Positions 1 to 7,382 of a DNA stretch of 64,000 nt are shown piece after piece. Both the position numbers and the translations under genes were made by a program. This stretch comes from JAQBVV01 sp965249205 (GTDB lineage Bacteria; Acidobacteriota; Vicinamibacteria; Vicinamibacterales; UBA2999). The first letter of the stretch is position 1. Each line of letters begins with the position of its first letter. The stretch covers positions 496,001-560,000 of the forward strand of contig CBDFLL010000005.1 of the NCBI GenBank assembly GCA_965249205.1. The letters run 5' to 3'. The notes beneath the pieces were generated by a model, which worked only from the letters and a program-made list of their open reading frames with translations, was not told the DNA's origin and did not search any database.

Positions 1-679
1 TCGACCGCGTCCGCCCGTACCGCAGCAGCCGCGGCCACCGGATATGCACCACGTCCCGCGCGGCGTGATACTCCGTCGCGAGCGGCCCATCGACCGTCGT
101 GAGCCGATAGATCGGCTCGCCCGTCCGCGCATAGGTGACGTCGTTGTCCCAGGGCGACATCCGCCGCAGCCGTTGCAGCGTCCCATCGCCGCTGACGGAC
201 GGCACGACCAGGGCGTTGCCGTCCAGGCAGTAATCGGCAACCACGTCCTCGATGAACGACGACGCCGGCGTGGTCCCGCCGTCGGGTGAGCCCGAGAGCA
301 GGTCCAGGACGCGCTCGGCGCGCCGGCTCGTGCGCCGCCGGCCGTCGCGGTCCACGACGCGCAGCGACCCCCCGGCGACGAGCTGCGCCACCGTGCCCGC
401 GATCAATGTCACGCAGCGGTTGAGTGTCGCGTAGCTCACCGCGACATCGCGGCCGATCGGCAGCCCGGCGCGGTAAAAGTCGAACGGCCAGGGGTCCCCC
501 GCACCGCTCGCGTAGTCGAGAATCTGAGACCAGGTGGTATCAGCCGGCACATAGAGGCCCCCGGCGGCGCCCGCCTGGGCGCCATCCTGCGCCTTCAGCC
601 CGAGTGAGGTCACCTCGCCCTGGACCAGGCCCACAGACTCCAGGGTGCGCCGGACAAAACCCCGACGCTCATCCGCCAT
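1..679 (-). CDS. Phage portal protein, N-terminal part (cut by window edge)
   Basis: The minus-strand frame is open from an ATG at 679 to the window edge, about 226 codons. The translation starts MADERRGFVRR. It carries portal-like segments: SYATLNRCVTLIAG (the early conserved helix of HK97/lambda-type portals), then GNALVVP and a following LRRMSPWD. The family forms the dodecameric DNA-entry ring at the capsid vertex and works with terminase. The start overlaps the end of the zinc-ribbon gene by 11 nt, and the terminase large gene lies just upstream, which is the usual packaging order. The C-terminal half is outside the window. Confidence 0.8.
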   Translation of the reverse strand, partial: MADERRGFVRRTLESVGLVQGEVTSLGLKAQDGAQAGAAGGLYVPADTTWSQILDYASGAGDPWPFDFYRAGLPIGRDVAVSYATLNRCVTLIAGTVAQLVAGGSLRVVDRDGRRRTSRRAERVLDLLSGSPDGGTTPASSFIEDVVADYCLDGNALVVPSVSGDGTLQRLRRMSPWDNDVTYARTGEPIYRLTTVDGPLATEYHAARDVVHIRWPRLLRYGRTRS

Positions 680-950
680 CCGCCGCTCCCTTCACATCCA
701 GCACGAGTCGCACCTCGACCGGCGGTCCCGGAGCCACCGGCTGGAGCGCCGCCCGGATGGCCGCTATCACGCCGACCGTCGGATCGGCACCGGCCGGCAG
801 ACGTAGCCAGCTCGCCCCACAGACCGGGCACTGCATCGGCACGGTCGCCGACGTCGGCGCTTGAGTGACCGCGACGCCGCACGTCGCGCACTGCAACTGA
901 ATGGCCGCCAGGTCGCTCAACGCGAACACGAGGCGATGTTCCTTGGTCAT
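669..950 (-). CDS. Small zinc-ribbon phage protein
   Basis: A 93-aa protein starting MTKEHRLVFALSDL. Two CxxC pairs (CATC near residue 22 and CPVC near residue 41) form a likely zinc ribbon. The rest is a hydrophobic and proline-containing tail with no enzyme motif. It lies between the large terminase and the portal, 16 nt after the terminase stop and overlapping the portal start, so it is cotranscribed with packaging genes. Its function is unknown. A structural or DNA-binding accessory role in packaging would fit the position. Confidence 0.65.
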   Translation of the reverse strand: MTKEHRLVFALSDLAAIQLQCATCGVAVTQAPTSATVPMQCPVCGASWLRLPAGADPTVGVIAAIRAALQPVAPGPPVEVRLVLDVKGAADGG

Positions 951-966
951 CGGGTTCCTCCTCTGC

Positions 967-2748
967 TCAGGGCGCGGGGGCCTCGTAGAGCTCGTGCAGG
1001 ATGTAGTCGCTGGCCGTGCGCGTGGCCGGCGCCGGCGGGACGGCCGCTGCGTAGCCCATCGCCATGGTCAAGGCGACCATCGCATCCGTCCGGGATGCCT
1101 CTTTGATCTTCGACAGCTTCCGGTTCCCCGCGCCGTCCTCGATGACGGCGGCACCGAGCACCGCCCACCGCAGCATCGCGTTGCGCTCCACCGCGATCGT
1201 CCGATCCAAGACCGCGCGTTCCAGCGCCTCGATCGAGCTGTGCATCCAGAGCGCGGGCCGGCCCGCCTCGGTCGCCCCGGGCAGGAACCCTTGCTTGTGC
1301 GGGACGGCGTACAGCCCGCCGTCGGCCGGCGTCGCCGACAGCGGGCACCCCGCCAGCCCCATGCGCTCCCGGAAGTGCGCGATCCCCCATGCGTCGTAGA
1401 CCAGCGCCTGTACGTCGTAGCGCGCGACGAGATCCTGCATCCAGGCGGCGACGTAGCCATAGTCCACGATGGCGCCGGGCGTGGCCGTCAGGTGCCCCTC
1501 GGCCGCCCAGGTGCCGTACGGCACGGACTCGAGATCCGACCGCTGCGCGATCGTGGCCTGCGGCGTCCAGCCGTGCGCCCGCGCCGCGAACCGCCCGTCG
1601 GGCAGCCGCCACACCGCGACCGCCGCGGTCAGGTCTCGGGTGCGGCTCAGATCGAGCCCCACTACGCAGGGCGCGCCGGTCACCGCCGCCTCGTCGAGCG
1701 CGTCGACCACGACCCGATCCCAGGCCTCGGGATCGATCCACGGCGCCACCGCATCGGTCCACCGGCAGAATTGGAACCGCTCGACCTCGGCACGCTTGCT
1801 CGGCATGCCCTCAGCTTTAGCCGCTTGGTCCCGGATATACGCCAGGCCAGGAATCACGGGCAGCGAGGGACTCACCTTCGGCCAGCACGCCTCGTCCGCC
1901 CACGGGTCATCCCCCTCGTCGAGCGCGCAGACGTAGGCGAAGTACCGATCATCGTCGACCGCCCCGTCGGCCACGCGCACGCCGTACTGGTGCTCCTCCC
2001 AGCAGGGAATGTCTTGTCCCGCGCCCGCATTCGTGATGCACACGCGCAGCGGCTGCGGCCGGTCCTTCATGCCGGCGTCGTAGCGCTCCATCATCGTCGA
2101 GGTCTTGTGCTCGTGGTACTCGTCGACGACCACCAGGTGGGGGTTGAGCCCGGACTTGCCCGCGCCCGCCTCGTGGCTGGTCGTGCGCTCCAGGAACGAC
2201 CAGCTGCCGTGATGCACGATGCGCGTCGGCTTCCCGCCCCCGTAGACCTGCACCCGATCCGCCAGGGCGGGCGAGAGCTCGACCATCTGGGCCGCCAGCC
2301 GGAACGTCACCAGCGCTTGGTCGGCCGTCTTGGCAATCACGTAGCCCTCGGCCGCATGCTCGCCGTCGGCCGTGATCGCATAGAGCGCGAGCCCAGCGGC
2401 GAGCGGGCTCTTGCCCGTCCCTTTGGCGGTCTCAATGTAGGCCCGCCGAAACCGGCGGCGGCCGTCCGGCCCGAACCAGCCATAGAGCGAGCCGACCAGG
2501 AACTGCTGCCATGGGAGCAAGTGGAATGGCTCGCCCGCGTGTTCCCCCTTCGGCAGCCGGAGTACCTCGGGGAAGAAGTCGAGCACCCGCTGCGCCGCCG
2601 CCGGATCGAACCGCAGGTCCGCTCGGCGCAGATCGCGCAGGTGCCGCTGGCACGCCGCTCGGACGGGCGGCCCCGCCAGCGTCGTGCCCGCCAGCACCGA
2701 CTTGGCGTAAACCGTGACCGGATCGCTGAACGTCCTACTTGACAACAT
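967..2748 (-). CDS. terL: Phage terminase large subunit
   Basis: A 593-aa packaging motor that pumps DNA into the procapsid and cuts concatemers. It shows a Walker A-like AKGTGKS (about residues 108-114), a Walker B LVVVDEYHE (about 205-213) and a nuclease-domain acidic segment VVGLDLSRTRDLTA (about 350-365). This is the Terminase_1 layout, and the length is normal. An ATG at 2775 is possible, but the ATG at 2748 is preferred because the longer form would overlap the divergent toxin start and its promoter. The portal follows downstream. The matching small terminase is upstream, separated by the oppositely oriented toxin-antitoxin pair. Confidence 0.92.
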   Translation of the reverse strand: MLSSRTFSDPVTVYAKSVLAGTTLAGPPVRAACQRHLRDLRRADLRFDPAAAQRVLDFFPEVLRLPKGEHAGEPFHLLPWQQFLVGSLYGWFGPDGRRRFRRAYIETAKGTGKSPLAAGLALYAITADGEHAAEGYVIAKTADQALVTFRLAAQMVELSPALADRVQVYGGGKPTRIVHHGSWSFLERTTSHEAGAGKSGLNPHLVVVDEYHEHKTSTMMERYDAGMKDRPQPLRVCITNAGAGQDIPCWEEHQYGVRVADGAVDDDRYFAYVCALDEGDDPWADEACWPKVSPSLPVIPGLAYIRDQAAKAEGMPSKRAEVERFQFCRWTDAVAPWIDPEAWDRVVVDALDEAAVTGAPCVVGLDLSRTRDLTAAVAVWRLPDGRFAARAHGWTPQATIAQRSDLESVPYGTWAAEGHLTATPGAIVDYGYVAAWMQDLVARYDVQALVYDAWGIAHFRERMGLAGCPLSATPADGGLYAVPHKQGFLPGATEAGRPALWMHSSIEALERAVLDRTIAVERNAMLRWAVLGAAVIEDGAGNRKLSKIKEASRTDAMVALTMAMGYAAAVPPAPATRTASDYILHELYEAPAP

Positions 2749-2767
2749 GTCGCAAATATGAGACAAT
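2739..2767 (+). promoter_or_regulatory. Promoter of the toxin-antitoxin pair
   Basis: TTGACA at 2739-2744, a 17-nt spacer and GACAAT at 2762-2767. The ATG of the toxin is only 6 nt beyond the -10 box, which predicts a leaderless or nearly leaderless message. An imperfect inverted repeat around ACATGT lies in the spacer and could be the autorepression operator of the antitoxin (inference). Confidence 0.6.
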
Positions 2768-2773
2768 CCCGCC

Positions 2774-3103
2774 ATGACGATCGTGAAGTTCCTGGGCTCG
2801 TCGCTTCACGACCTTCGCGCGTTTCCGAAAGCCGCCCGTCACGATATGGGCCGCCAGCTCAACCGGATTCAGCGTGGCCGTGAGCCCAACGACTGGAAAC
2901 CGATGCCGACCGTCGGACGAGGCGTCCGGGAGATTCGCATCCGCGTCGAGGGCAACGCATATCGGACCCTGTACACCACGCACATCGGAGACGCCGTGTA
3001 CGTCCTGCATGCGTGTGTCAAGAAAACGCAGAAGACGCCGAAGCATGACATCGAGCTTGCGAAGTCCCGTCTGAAAGCACTCAACGAACATCTGCAGAGG
3101 TAA
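2774..3103 (+). CDS. higB: HigB/RelE-type toxin (phage Gp49-like)
   Basis: A 109-aa protein with the Gp49-like HigB pattern: a PNDWKPMPTVGRGVREIR core, then YRTLYTTHIGDAVYVLHACV and KKTQKTPKHDIELA. Family members are ribosome-dependent mRNA endonucleases. The antitoxin gene starts 5 nt after the stop, and the toxin-first order is typical of higBA. The pair runs against the surrounding packaging operon and has its own promoter, so it behaves as an independent cargo module inserted between terL and the methyltransferase gene. It would favour prophage maintenance (inference). Confidence 0.85.
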   Translation: MTIVKFLGSSLHDLRAFPKAARHDMGRQLNRIQRGREPNDWKPMPTVGRGVREIRIRVEGNAYRTLYTTHIGDAVYVLHACVKKTQKTPKHDIELAKSRLKALNEHLQR

Positions 3104-3107
3104 CCCC

Positions 3108-3410
3108 ATGATGAAAATTCGCACCTATCGCAATGCGTGGGACGCCATCGCGGACACCCCCGAGGAAGCGGCCAACCTCAAGATGCGATCCCAACTGATG
3201 GACGTTATCGAGGCCTATATCGAGCGCGAGAACATCTCGCAGGCGCAAGCAGCCCAGCGGCTTGGCGTGCCGCGCTCGCGTGTGAGCGAACTCGTGAACG
3301 GGAAAATCAGTAAATTCACCATCGACAAGTTGGTCAACATGGCCACCCGCATCGGACTCACGGCGACGCTGACCGTCAGACGAAGCCGCACACGCAACAA
3401 GGCGGCCTAG
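3108..3410 (+). CDS. higA: HigA-type antitoxin, XRE-family HTH
   Basis: A 100-aa protein. Its helix-turn-helix QAQAAQRLGVPRSRVSELVN (about residues 45-64) is followed by the GKISKFTIDKLVNMA helix typical of the HTH_37 antitoxins paired with Gp49-like toxins. It neutralises the upstream toxin and probably represses the shared promoter. Its stop codon shares the palindromic CTAG at 3407-3410 with the stop codon of the convergent methyltransferase remnant, so the two genes meet tail to tail without a spacer. Confidence 0.87.
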   Translation: MMKIRTYRNAWDAIADTPEEAANLKMRSQLMDVIEAYIERENISQAQAAQRLGVPRSRVSELVNGKISKFTIDKLVNMATRIGLTATLTVRRSRTRNKAA

Positions 3411-3835
3411 CATCGCACCGCCGTCTGGCCGGTGTAGGCCTCCCAGCGGGCCACGGCCATGTCCACGTAGCGCGGCTCAATCTCCAGCGCGTAGCAGGCG
3501 CGACCCTGGCGCTCCGCGGCGATCAGCGTCGTGCCGGACCCGACGAAGGGGTCGTAGACATCGCCCTCGTGGTTGCGGAGCGGTCGTTCCATGCACTCGA
3601 TGGGCTTCTGCGTCCCGTGGCCCAGCTTCTCCTCGCCACCGCCACCGGCGGGATTCATCCCGGCTCCTCTGCGGAAACGCCACGAGCACCGACCCGCAGC
3701 ATCGACCACGATGGGCTGTCGGAAGCCGTAGCGCTCGATGGATTCAGCAACGGCCGAGACGGCCGCGGCGGAAATGCGGCGCGGGTTGCCTGCGTAAGGC
3801 GTCACGGCGTCGAGCGATCGCTGCTCAATTCTCAT
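3407..3835 (-). pseudogene. ParB-like/DNA methyltransferase fusion with large internal deletion
   Basis: A 142-aa open frame. Residues 1 to about 47 match the ParB-like N-terminus of phage methyltransferases (SLDAVTPYAGNPRRIS, IERYGFRQPIVVDAAG). Residues about 72-142 match the methyltransferase C-terminus (GTQKPIECMERPL, DPFVGSGTTLIAA, EIEPRYVDMAVARW). Intact relatives are about 400 aa. The middle, including the catalytic DPPY motif, is absent, with an abrupt junction near residues 48-70. The frame is open, so a short S-adenosylmethionine-binding product is possible, but it cannot methylate by the usual chemistry. It overlaps the small terminase start by 4 nt (ATGA). Confidence 0.75.
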
Positions 3836-4275
3836 GCGAAATACTTCCGGGCCAGGTCATCACCCTGGCTGGACGAGGCCCCTGTGCTACCCAGCACCCG
3901 CGCCCGGCTGGCCGCCGTCGCCCCCATCTCGGCCAGCATCCGCAGGCACGACGCGCGGGCGTGATCGACCATCTTCTGGAGGCCCGCCATCCTCTGGAGA
4001 TCGCCGCCCTCCACCACCAGCTTGACCAATCGGCGGTCCGCCACGGTCAACTGCATCCACGACCGGCAGAACACCTCGACCAGCGCCCGGTCCGCCCGCC
4101 GCAGCCACGGACAGTCCCGCGCCACCCGCCGCCACGTCGCCCGCTCCTGCTCCGTCAGGGCCATCGCCGCCCGCCCCAACGGCTGGTCGCTGGGGTCCGG
4201 CGGCGGCAGAGTCCGCTTCCCCGGATTCCCCTCTAACAGCTTCAACACACGCGGTTTAGGCTTTCGTCCTCGCAT
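3832..4275 (-). CDS. terS: Phage terminase small subunit, P27 family
   Basis: A 147-aa protein beginning MRGRKPKPRVLKLLEGNPG, the signature N-terminus of P27-type small terminases. A helical body follows (LTEQERATWRRVARDCPWL, LVEVFCRSWMQL). It recognises packaging-site DNA and hands it to the large subunit. The HNH gene lies just upstream, the usual arrangement at the start of packaging operons. The deleted methyltransferase follows with a 4-nt overlap. Confidence 0.87.
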   Translation of the reverse strand: MRGRKPKPRVLKLLEGNPGKRTLPPPDPSDQPLGRAAMALTEQERATWRRVARDCPWLRRADRALVEVFCRSWMQLTVADRRLVKLVVEGGDLQRMAGLQKMVDHARASCLRMLAEMGATAASRARVLGSTGASSSQGDDLARKYFA

Positions 4276-4301
4276 TGCTCAATTTCGCGGCACCAAAAAT
4301 T

Positions 4302-4631
4302 TCAGGGGGACCCTCGGTTTCCGGCAACGCCCTCTTCGGTACTTTCACCCCCCCCTGGCCGCACAAGGTCGCCGTCGACGGTCGCGCCGGCACGGCGGCG
4401 GGGGCGCTGCTGCCGCGTCTTGGCCTCGTGACAGGCGACGCACAGGTGCTGCAGGTTCGCGCGGGCCATCAGGCGGCCGCCGTGCGACAGCGGCACGATG
4501 TGATCGACCTCGGCGCCGGCCACGGTGTAGCCCCGGGCCTGGCACACGGGACAGAGCGGTTGGTCCAGGCGAACGCGGTCCCGGCGGGTGCGGTAGCGGC
4601 GGTGCGAGCGTGTCAGCTCAGTCGGGCTCAT
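4302..4631 (-). CDS. HNH endonuclease next to the terminase
   Basis: A 109-aa protein starting MSPTELTRSHRRYRT (ATG at 4631). The HNH core is clear: CPVC (zinc pair), EVDHIVPLSHGG (first catalytic His), NLQHLCVACH (Asn, and the second zinc pair CVAC). HNH proteins beside terminases of this type are needed for specific cos cleavage in HK97-like phages (known for the family). Here the gene lies 26 nt upstream of terS. The start overlaps the end of the holin-like gene by 14 nt. Confidence 0.83.
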   Translation of the reverse strand: MSPTELTRSHRRYRTRRDRVRLDQPLCPVCQARGYTVAGAEVDHIVPLSHGGRLMARANLQHLCVACHEAKTRQQRPRRRAGATVDGDLVRPGGGESTEEGVAGNRGSP

Positions 4632-4812
4632 ATGCGTGTGCTGCGATGCAGGCCAGCAGGAGGCAGAGCACGCCGCCCACAGCCACCACACCGGTCCAGC
4701 CGCCCAGCGCCCATGCCACATACATGAAGCAGCCGACCCCGGCGACTATCGACACGACAACGACAAGCCCTATCGCCGCGTTGGCCTCGTTCGGCTTCTC
4801 CGATGGCGTCAT
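4618..4812 (-). CDS. Holin-like small membrane protein
   Basis: A 64-aa protein with two hydrophobic helices (AAIGLVVVVSIVAGVGCFMY and TGVVAVGGVLCLLLACIAA), a short charged N-terminus and an acidic C-terminus. It is directly coupled to the endolysin by a 4-nt ATGA overlap at 4809-4812. Size, two membrane segments and position point to a class II holin that would let the endolysin reach the wall. There is no sequence signature beyond topology. Confidence 0.6.
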   Translation of the reverse strand: MTPSEKPNEANAAIGLVVVVSIVAGVGCFMYVAWALGGWTGVVAVGGVLCLLLACIAAHAYEPD

Positions 4813-5318
4813 GCCAGGTCCTCCGCGAAGGCGGTGATGCGCGTGAGCCAGCCTGTGAGGAACCGGGCCTGCGTCGGGTCGCGCTGGACGAGCCGCCCGA
4901 TGCGCACGACCCGCACCTGCATGAGCCGCGCATGCACCGCAGTCACGCCCTGCTGCCGCAGCGCCGCGCGCGTCTGCGGGCCGAGCCGGCCGTCCACCGT
5001 GACGCCGCCGATGGCCCGTTGCACGTCCTTGACGGCTTGTCGTGGCCCCGAGAGCACGGCGTTGTCAATGACCTGGGCGCGCAGCGGATCGGGGAGCGTC
5101 GCAAACCCCGGCAAGTCCACGTAGCGCTGGCGGTAGATCGCCCGCGCCTCGTCTTTCGTCAACTGGCGCACGTCGGCGGCCGTGACCGGCTGGCCGCGCC
5201 AGGCCCGCAGTGTCCGCTGCGTGATGCCGTACTTCGTCGGGCCGCCGCGGTCCGCGGGGTCATGGACGTAGCCGCCCTCGCGGCGGATCAGGTCATCGAG
5301 GATCAGGTCAACGGTCAT
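4809..5318 (-). CDS. Endolysin, glycoside hydrolase family 108 type
   Basis: A 169-aa muramidase. The family motif is at the N-terminus: REGGYVHDPADRGGPTKYGI, with the catalytic Glu at residue 14. The C-terminal part (QRAIGGVTVDGRLGPQTRAA) is the peptidoglycan-binding helix bundle usual in this family. It would cut wall glycan strands at lysis. No signal peptide is present, so it needs the adjoining holin-like protein. Its start overlaps the stop of the upstream hydrolase-like gene by 11 nt. Confidence 0.88.
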   Translation of the reverse strand: MTVDLILDDLIRREGGYVHDPADRGGPTKYGITQRTLRAWRGQPVTAADVRQLTKDEARAIYRQRYVDLPGFATLPDPLRAQVIDNAVLSGPRQAVKDVQRAIGGVTVDGRLGPQTRAALRQQGVTAVHARLMQVRVVRIGRLVQRDPTQARFLTGWLTRITAFAEDLA

Positions 5319-5955
5319 GATTCGACCCCAGCACCGCGCGCGCGATCACCGGGAAGTACCGTGGCAGCCGCAACACCTCACTGTGATCGGCCTGCGGCAC
5401 GGACACGTTCTCGTCGGCCAGGGGGTGCTCACGCACCACGCCGAGGTGCCCATCCCAGAGTTCGCCGAGCCACTGCATCCGGTCACGGTGCCCGGCGTGG
5501 AGATGCACCCAGCGGCGAATCTGGGGCCGCGCCGCCTCGGCGATGGCCCGCATGTCTTTGCGCACCGGCCCCGCGACGTCCACGAACGTGTGGATCTGCA
5601 GGCCCTTGGCCGCCGCCACCAGCACCGGCTGGAGGCCATGGCTGTGCGACAGGATGACCGTCTCCTCGGGCGGGATGCGCTGCTGCGCGCACCGGGGCTG
5701 CGCGCCGTACTGATACAGATTCTCCCCGGCCGCCAACCACACGGCGAGGTCGGTATCCGTGAACGGCAGCGCCCCGCCCAGGTCGGTGCTCCAAACAAAC
5801 GGGTGCGCGGGATCAGCAAGGGCGATGGTGCCCGGTGGCGGGATGGAGGCCAGGTAGGCCAGCACGGGCGACCCGGGATGGTACCAGTCGCCCGCGCCGT
5901 CCGGGCCGCGCCAGGCATGCGTACCCGGCACCGCGATCAGCTGCCTGTGTCCCAT
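5308..5955 (-). CDS. Alpha/beta-hydrolase-like phage protein
   Basis: About 215 aa, with a possible earlier ATG at 5970. The segment ETVILSHSHGLQPVLVAAAK resembles the nucleophile elbow of alpha/beta hydrolases (S-H-S-H-G in place of G-x-S-x-G). RRWVHLHAGHRDRMQW supplies a candidate late His. The N-terminus (LIAVPGTHAWRG) resembles the first beta strand and oxyanion region of lipase-like proteins. It is coupled to the endolysin, so a wall- or membrane-directed role at lysis is possible. The substrate is unknown. Confidence 0.5.
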   Translation of the reverse strand: MGHRQLIAVPGTHAWRGPDGAGDWYHPGSPVLAYLASIPPPGTIALADPAHPFVWSTDLGGALPFTDTDLAVWLAAGENLYQYGAQPRCAQQRIPPEETVILSHSHGLQPVLVAAAKGLQIHTFVDVAGPVRKDMRAIAEAARPQIRRWVHLHAGHRDRMQWLGELWDGHLGVVREHPLADENVSVPQADHSEVLRLPRYFPVIARAVLGSNHDR

Positions 5956-6002
5956 CCCATCGGTCTCCACGCGCGCGCGGCACGGTGCGCCACAAACGAC
6001 AA

Positions 6003-6040
6003 AAGCCCGGCACCCTGTGGTCAGACAGGATGCCGGGCTT
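6003..6040 (-). terminator. Rho-independent terminator
   Basis: A strong hairpin with arms AGCCCGGCA and TGCCGGGCT, an inner CCTGT/ACAGG extension and a GGTCAG loop. On the minus strand it is followed by TTTT. It would end transcription of the early phage operon before the lysis-packaging genes begin. Confidence 0.65.
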
Positions 6041-6085
6041 CTCCACTTCGGCCGGCGCGAACACGTATGCAGTTGTGCTGTCTAG

Positions 6086-7380
6086 CAGGCTGCTGAAGAA
6101 CCCGGGTGATCGGGCCGTTTTCTAAGGATCATGCGAGTCACCACCGACCGACAACGGTGCGCACGGCTGTGCGCTGGCCCCGATCAAGGGGCCGGCGACA
6201 CGCGCGGCCGGTGATCAGGGACACCTCGCCTCCAGATTCCGCAGCCGGACCAAGTTATAGACCGTGGCGGCGAAGGTAAGCTGCCAATCCACGAGGGCGA
6301 CACCGCGATGCCGGAGTTTGCGCAAGCCGCCGACGGTCTTCATCCAGCCAAAGACCTGTTCTACGAGTTTCCGTTTCCGCTGACTGACGTGATAGCCCGC
6401 ATGCCGCGTGGTCCGGCCATCGATCGCACTCCAGCGGACCTTCTGAGCAACGTGGGGCGTGACGGCCCGGATACGGACAGCGGCCACAAAGCTTGCCACA
6501 TCGTAGCCCTTGTCCGCCCCGACCGTGCTGCCCGGCGGCGCGCTGGCCTCCAGCAACAGCGCCGCTGCCTCGCGTTCGGCGGTCCCCGTCGCGTGAGTCG
6601 CGCAGACGTTGGCGACAAGTCCCTGTCGATTGTCCAGCAGCACGTGGCCCAGATACGCCAGCTTGGCTTCCTTCCCCTGGCCCTTCCGAGGCAGCATCGC
6701 CTCCGGATCGGTCGTCGACTGGTGCGTGTCGTTGCGCCGCCGCTCCCCGTGGAAGTTGACCGTGGGATTCCCGGGGTCATCGGGCGGGTCGCTCTCCGCC
6801 GCGTCCCGGCACCGAAAGCTCTTCAGGCTGGCCCACGCTTCCAATTGGGTCCCATCCACAGTGAAGTGTTCGTCCGAGAGCAGCCCGGCCGCCCGCGCGT
6901 GGGCCTGCACCGCATCAAAGAAGGCGGCCGCGAGATCGCCCGCCAGCAGCCGGTCGCGATTCTTGGTAAACGTGGTGGGATGCCAAACCGGGTCGTCCAA
7001 ATTCAAGCCCACGAACCAGCGGAACAGCAGGTTGTAATTGAGCTCTTCCATCAGCAGCCGCTCGCTCCGCACCGTGTAGAGCACCTGCAGCAACAACGCG
7101 CGCAGCAGCTGTTCCGGCGGGATCGACGGACGCCCTGTGTTGGCGTACAGGCCGGCGAACCTGCGCGACATCGTTCTCAGCGCTTCGTCCGTCAGCGCGC
7201 GAACCGCGCGGAGCGGATGGTCGGCTGGCACGCGCTGTTCCGGCGACAGGTAGCTGAACATGTGAGTGCTTTGCTCATCGTGTCCGCGCATGATGGGGCT
7301 CCCTTCAGCGGTGTTGGGAGCATGGTAGTACGCCGGGATCGATCTGTCGATCCCATTTCACGGAGTTTTTCAGCAGCCTG
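6086..7380 (-). mobile_element. IS5-type element, copy 1 (1,295 bp)
   Basis: The ends read CAGGCTGCTGAA at the left and TTCAGCAGCCTG at the right, imperfect inverted repeats. The left target duplication is CTAG (6082-6085). The right CTAG is split: CT lies at 7381-7382 and AG at 8435-8436, because an IS1595-type element has inserted across the junction. A CTAG target fits the IS5 subgroup that uses YTAR sites. It carries one transposase on the minus strand. Confidence 0.92.
6215..7291 (-). CDS. IS5-family transposase (copy 1)
   Basis: A 358-aa DDE transposase. The N-terminal DUF772-like part (MFSYLSPEQRVPADHPLRAV, then GRPSIPPEQLLRALLLQ) is followed by FRWFVGLNLDDPVWHPTTF. The catalytic residues are likely the Asp in HFTVDGTQLEAW, the Asp in GSTVGADKGYD and the Glu in KLVEQVFGWMKTVGG. 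The length is typical for the family. It cuts and pastes the element. The sequence is identical at protein level in copies 1, 2 and 4. Confidence 0.93.
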   Translation of the reverse strand: MRGHDEQSTHMFSYLSPEQRVPADHPLRAVRALTDEALRTMSRRFAGLYANTGRPSIPPEQLLRALLLQVLYTVRSERLLMEELNYNLLFRWFVGLNLDDPVWHPTTFTKNRDRLLAGDLAAAFFDAVQAHARAAGLLSDEHFTVDGTQLEAWASLKSFRCRDAAESDPPDDPGNPTVNFHGERRRNDTHQSTTDPEAMLPRKGQGKEAKLAYLGHVLLDNRQGLVANVCATHATGTAEREAAALLLEASAPPGSTVGADKGYDVASFVAAVRIRAVTPHVAQKVRWSAIDGRTTRHAGYHVSQRKRKLVEQVFGWMKTVGGLRKLRHRGVALVDWQLTFAATVYNLVRLRNLEARCP

Positions 7381-7382
7381 CT

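Noticed and set aside
901..2742. 613-aa plus-strand open frame opposite the large terminase
   Set aside because: Low-complexity Arg/Pro/His composition typical of the complement of a GC-rich gene. The minus strand encodes a clear terminase.
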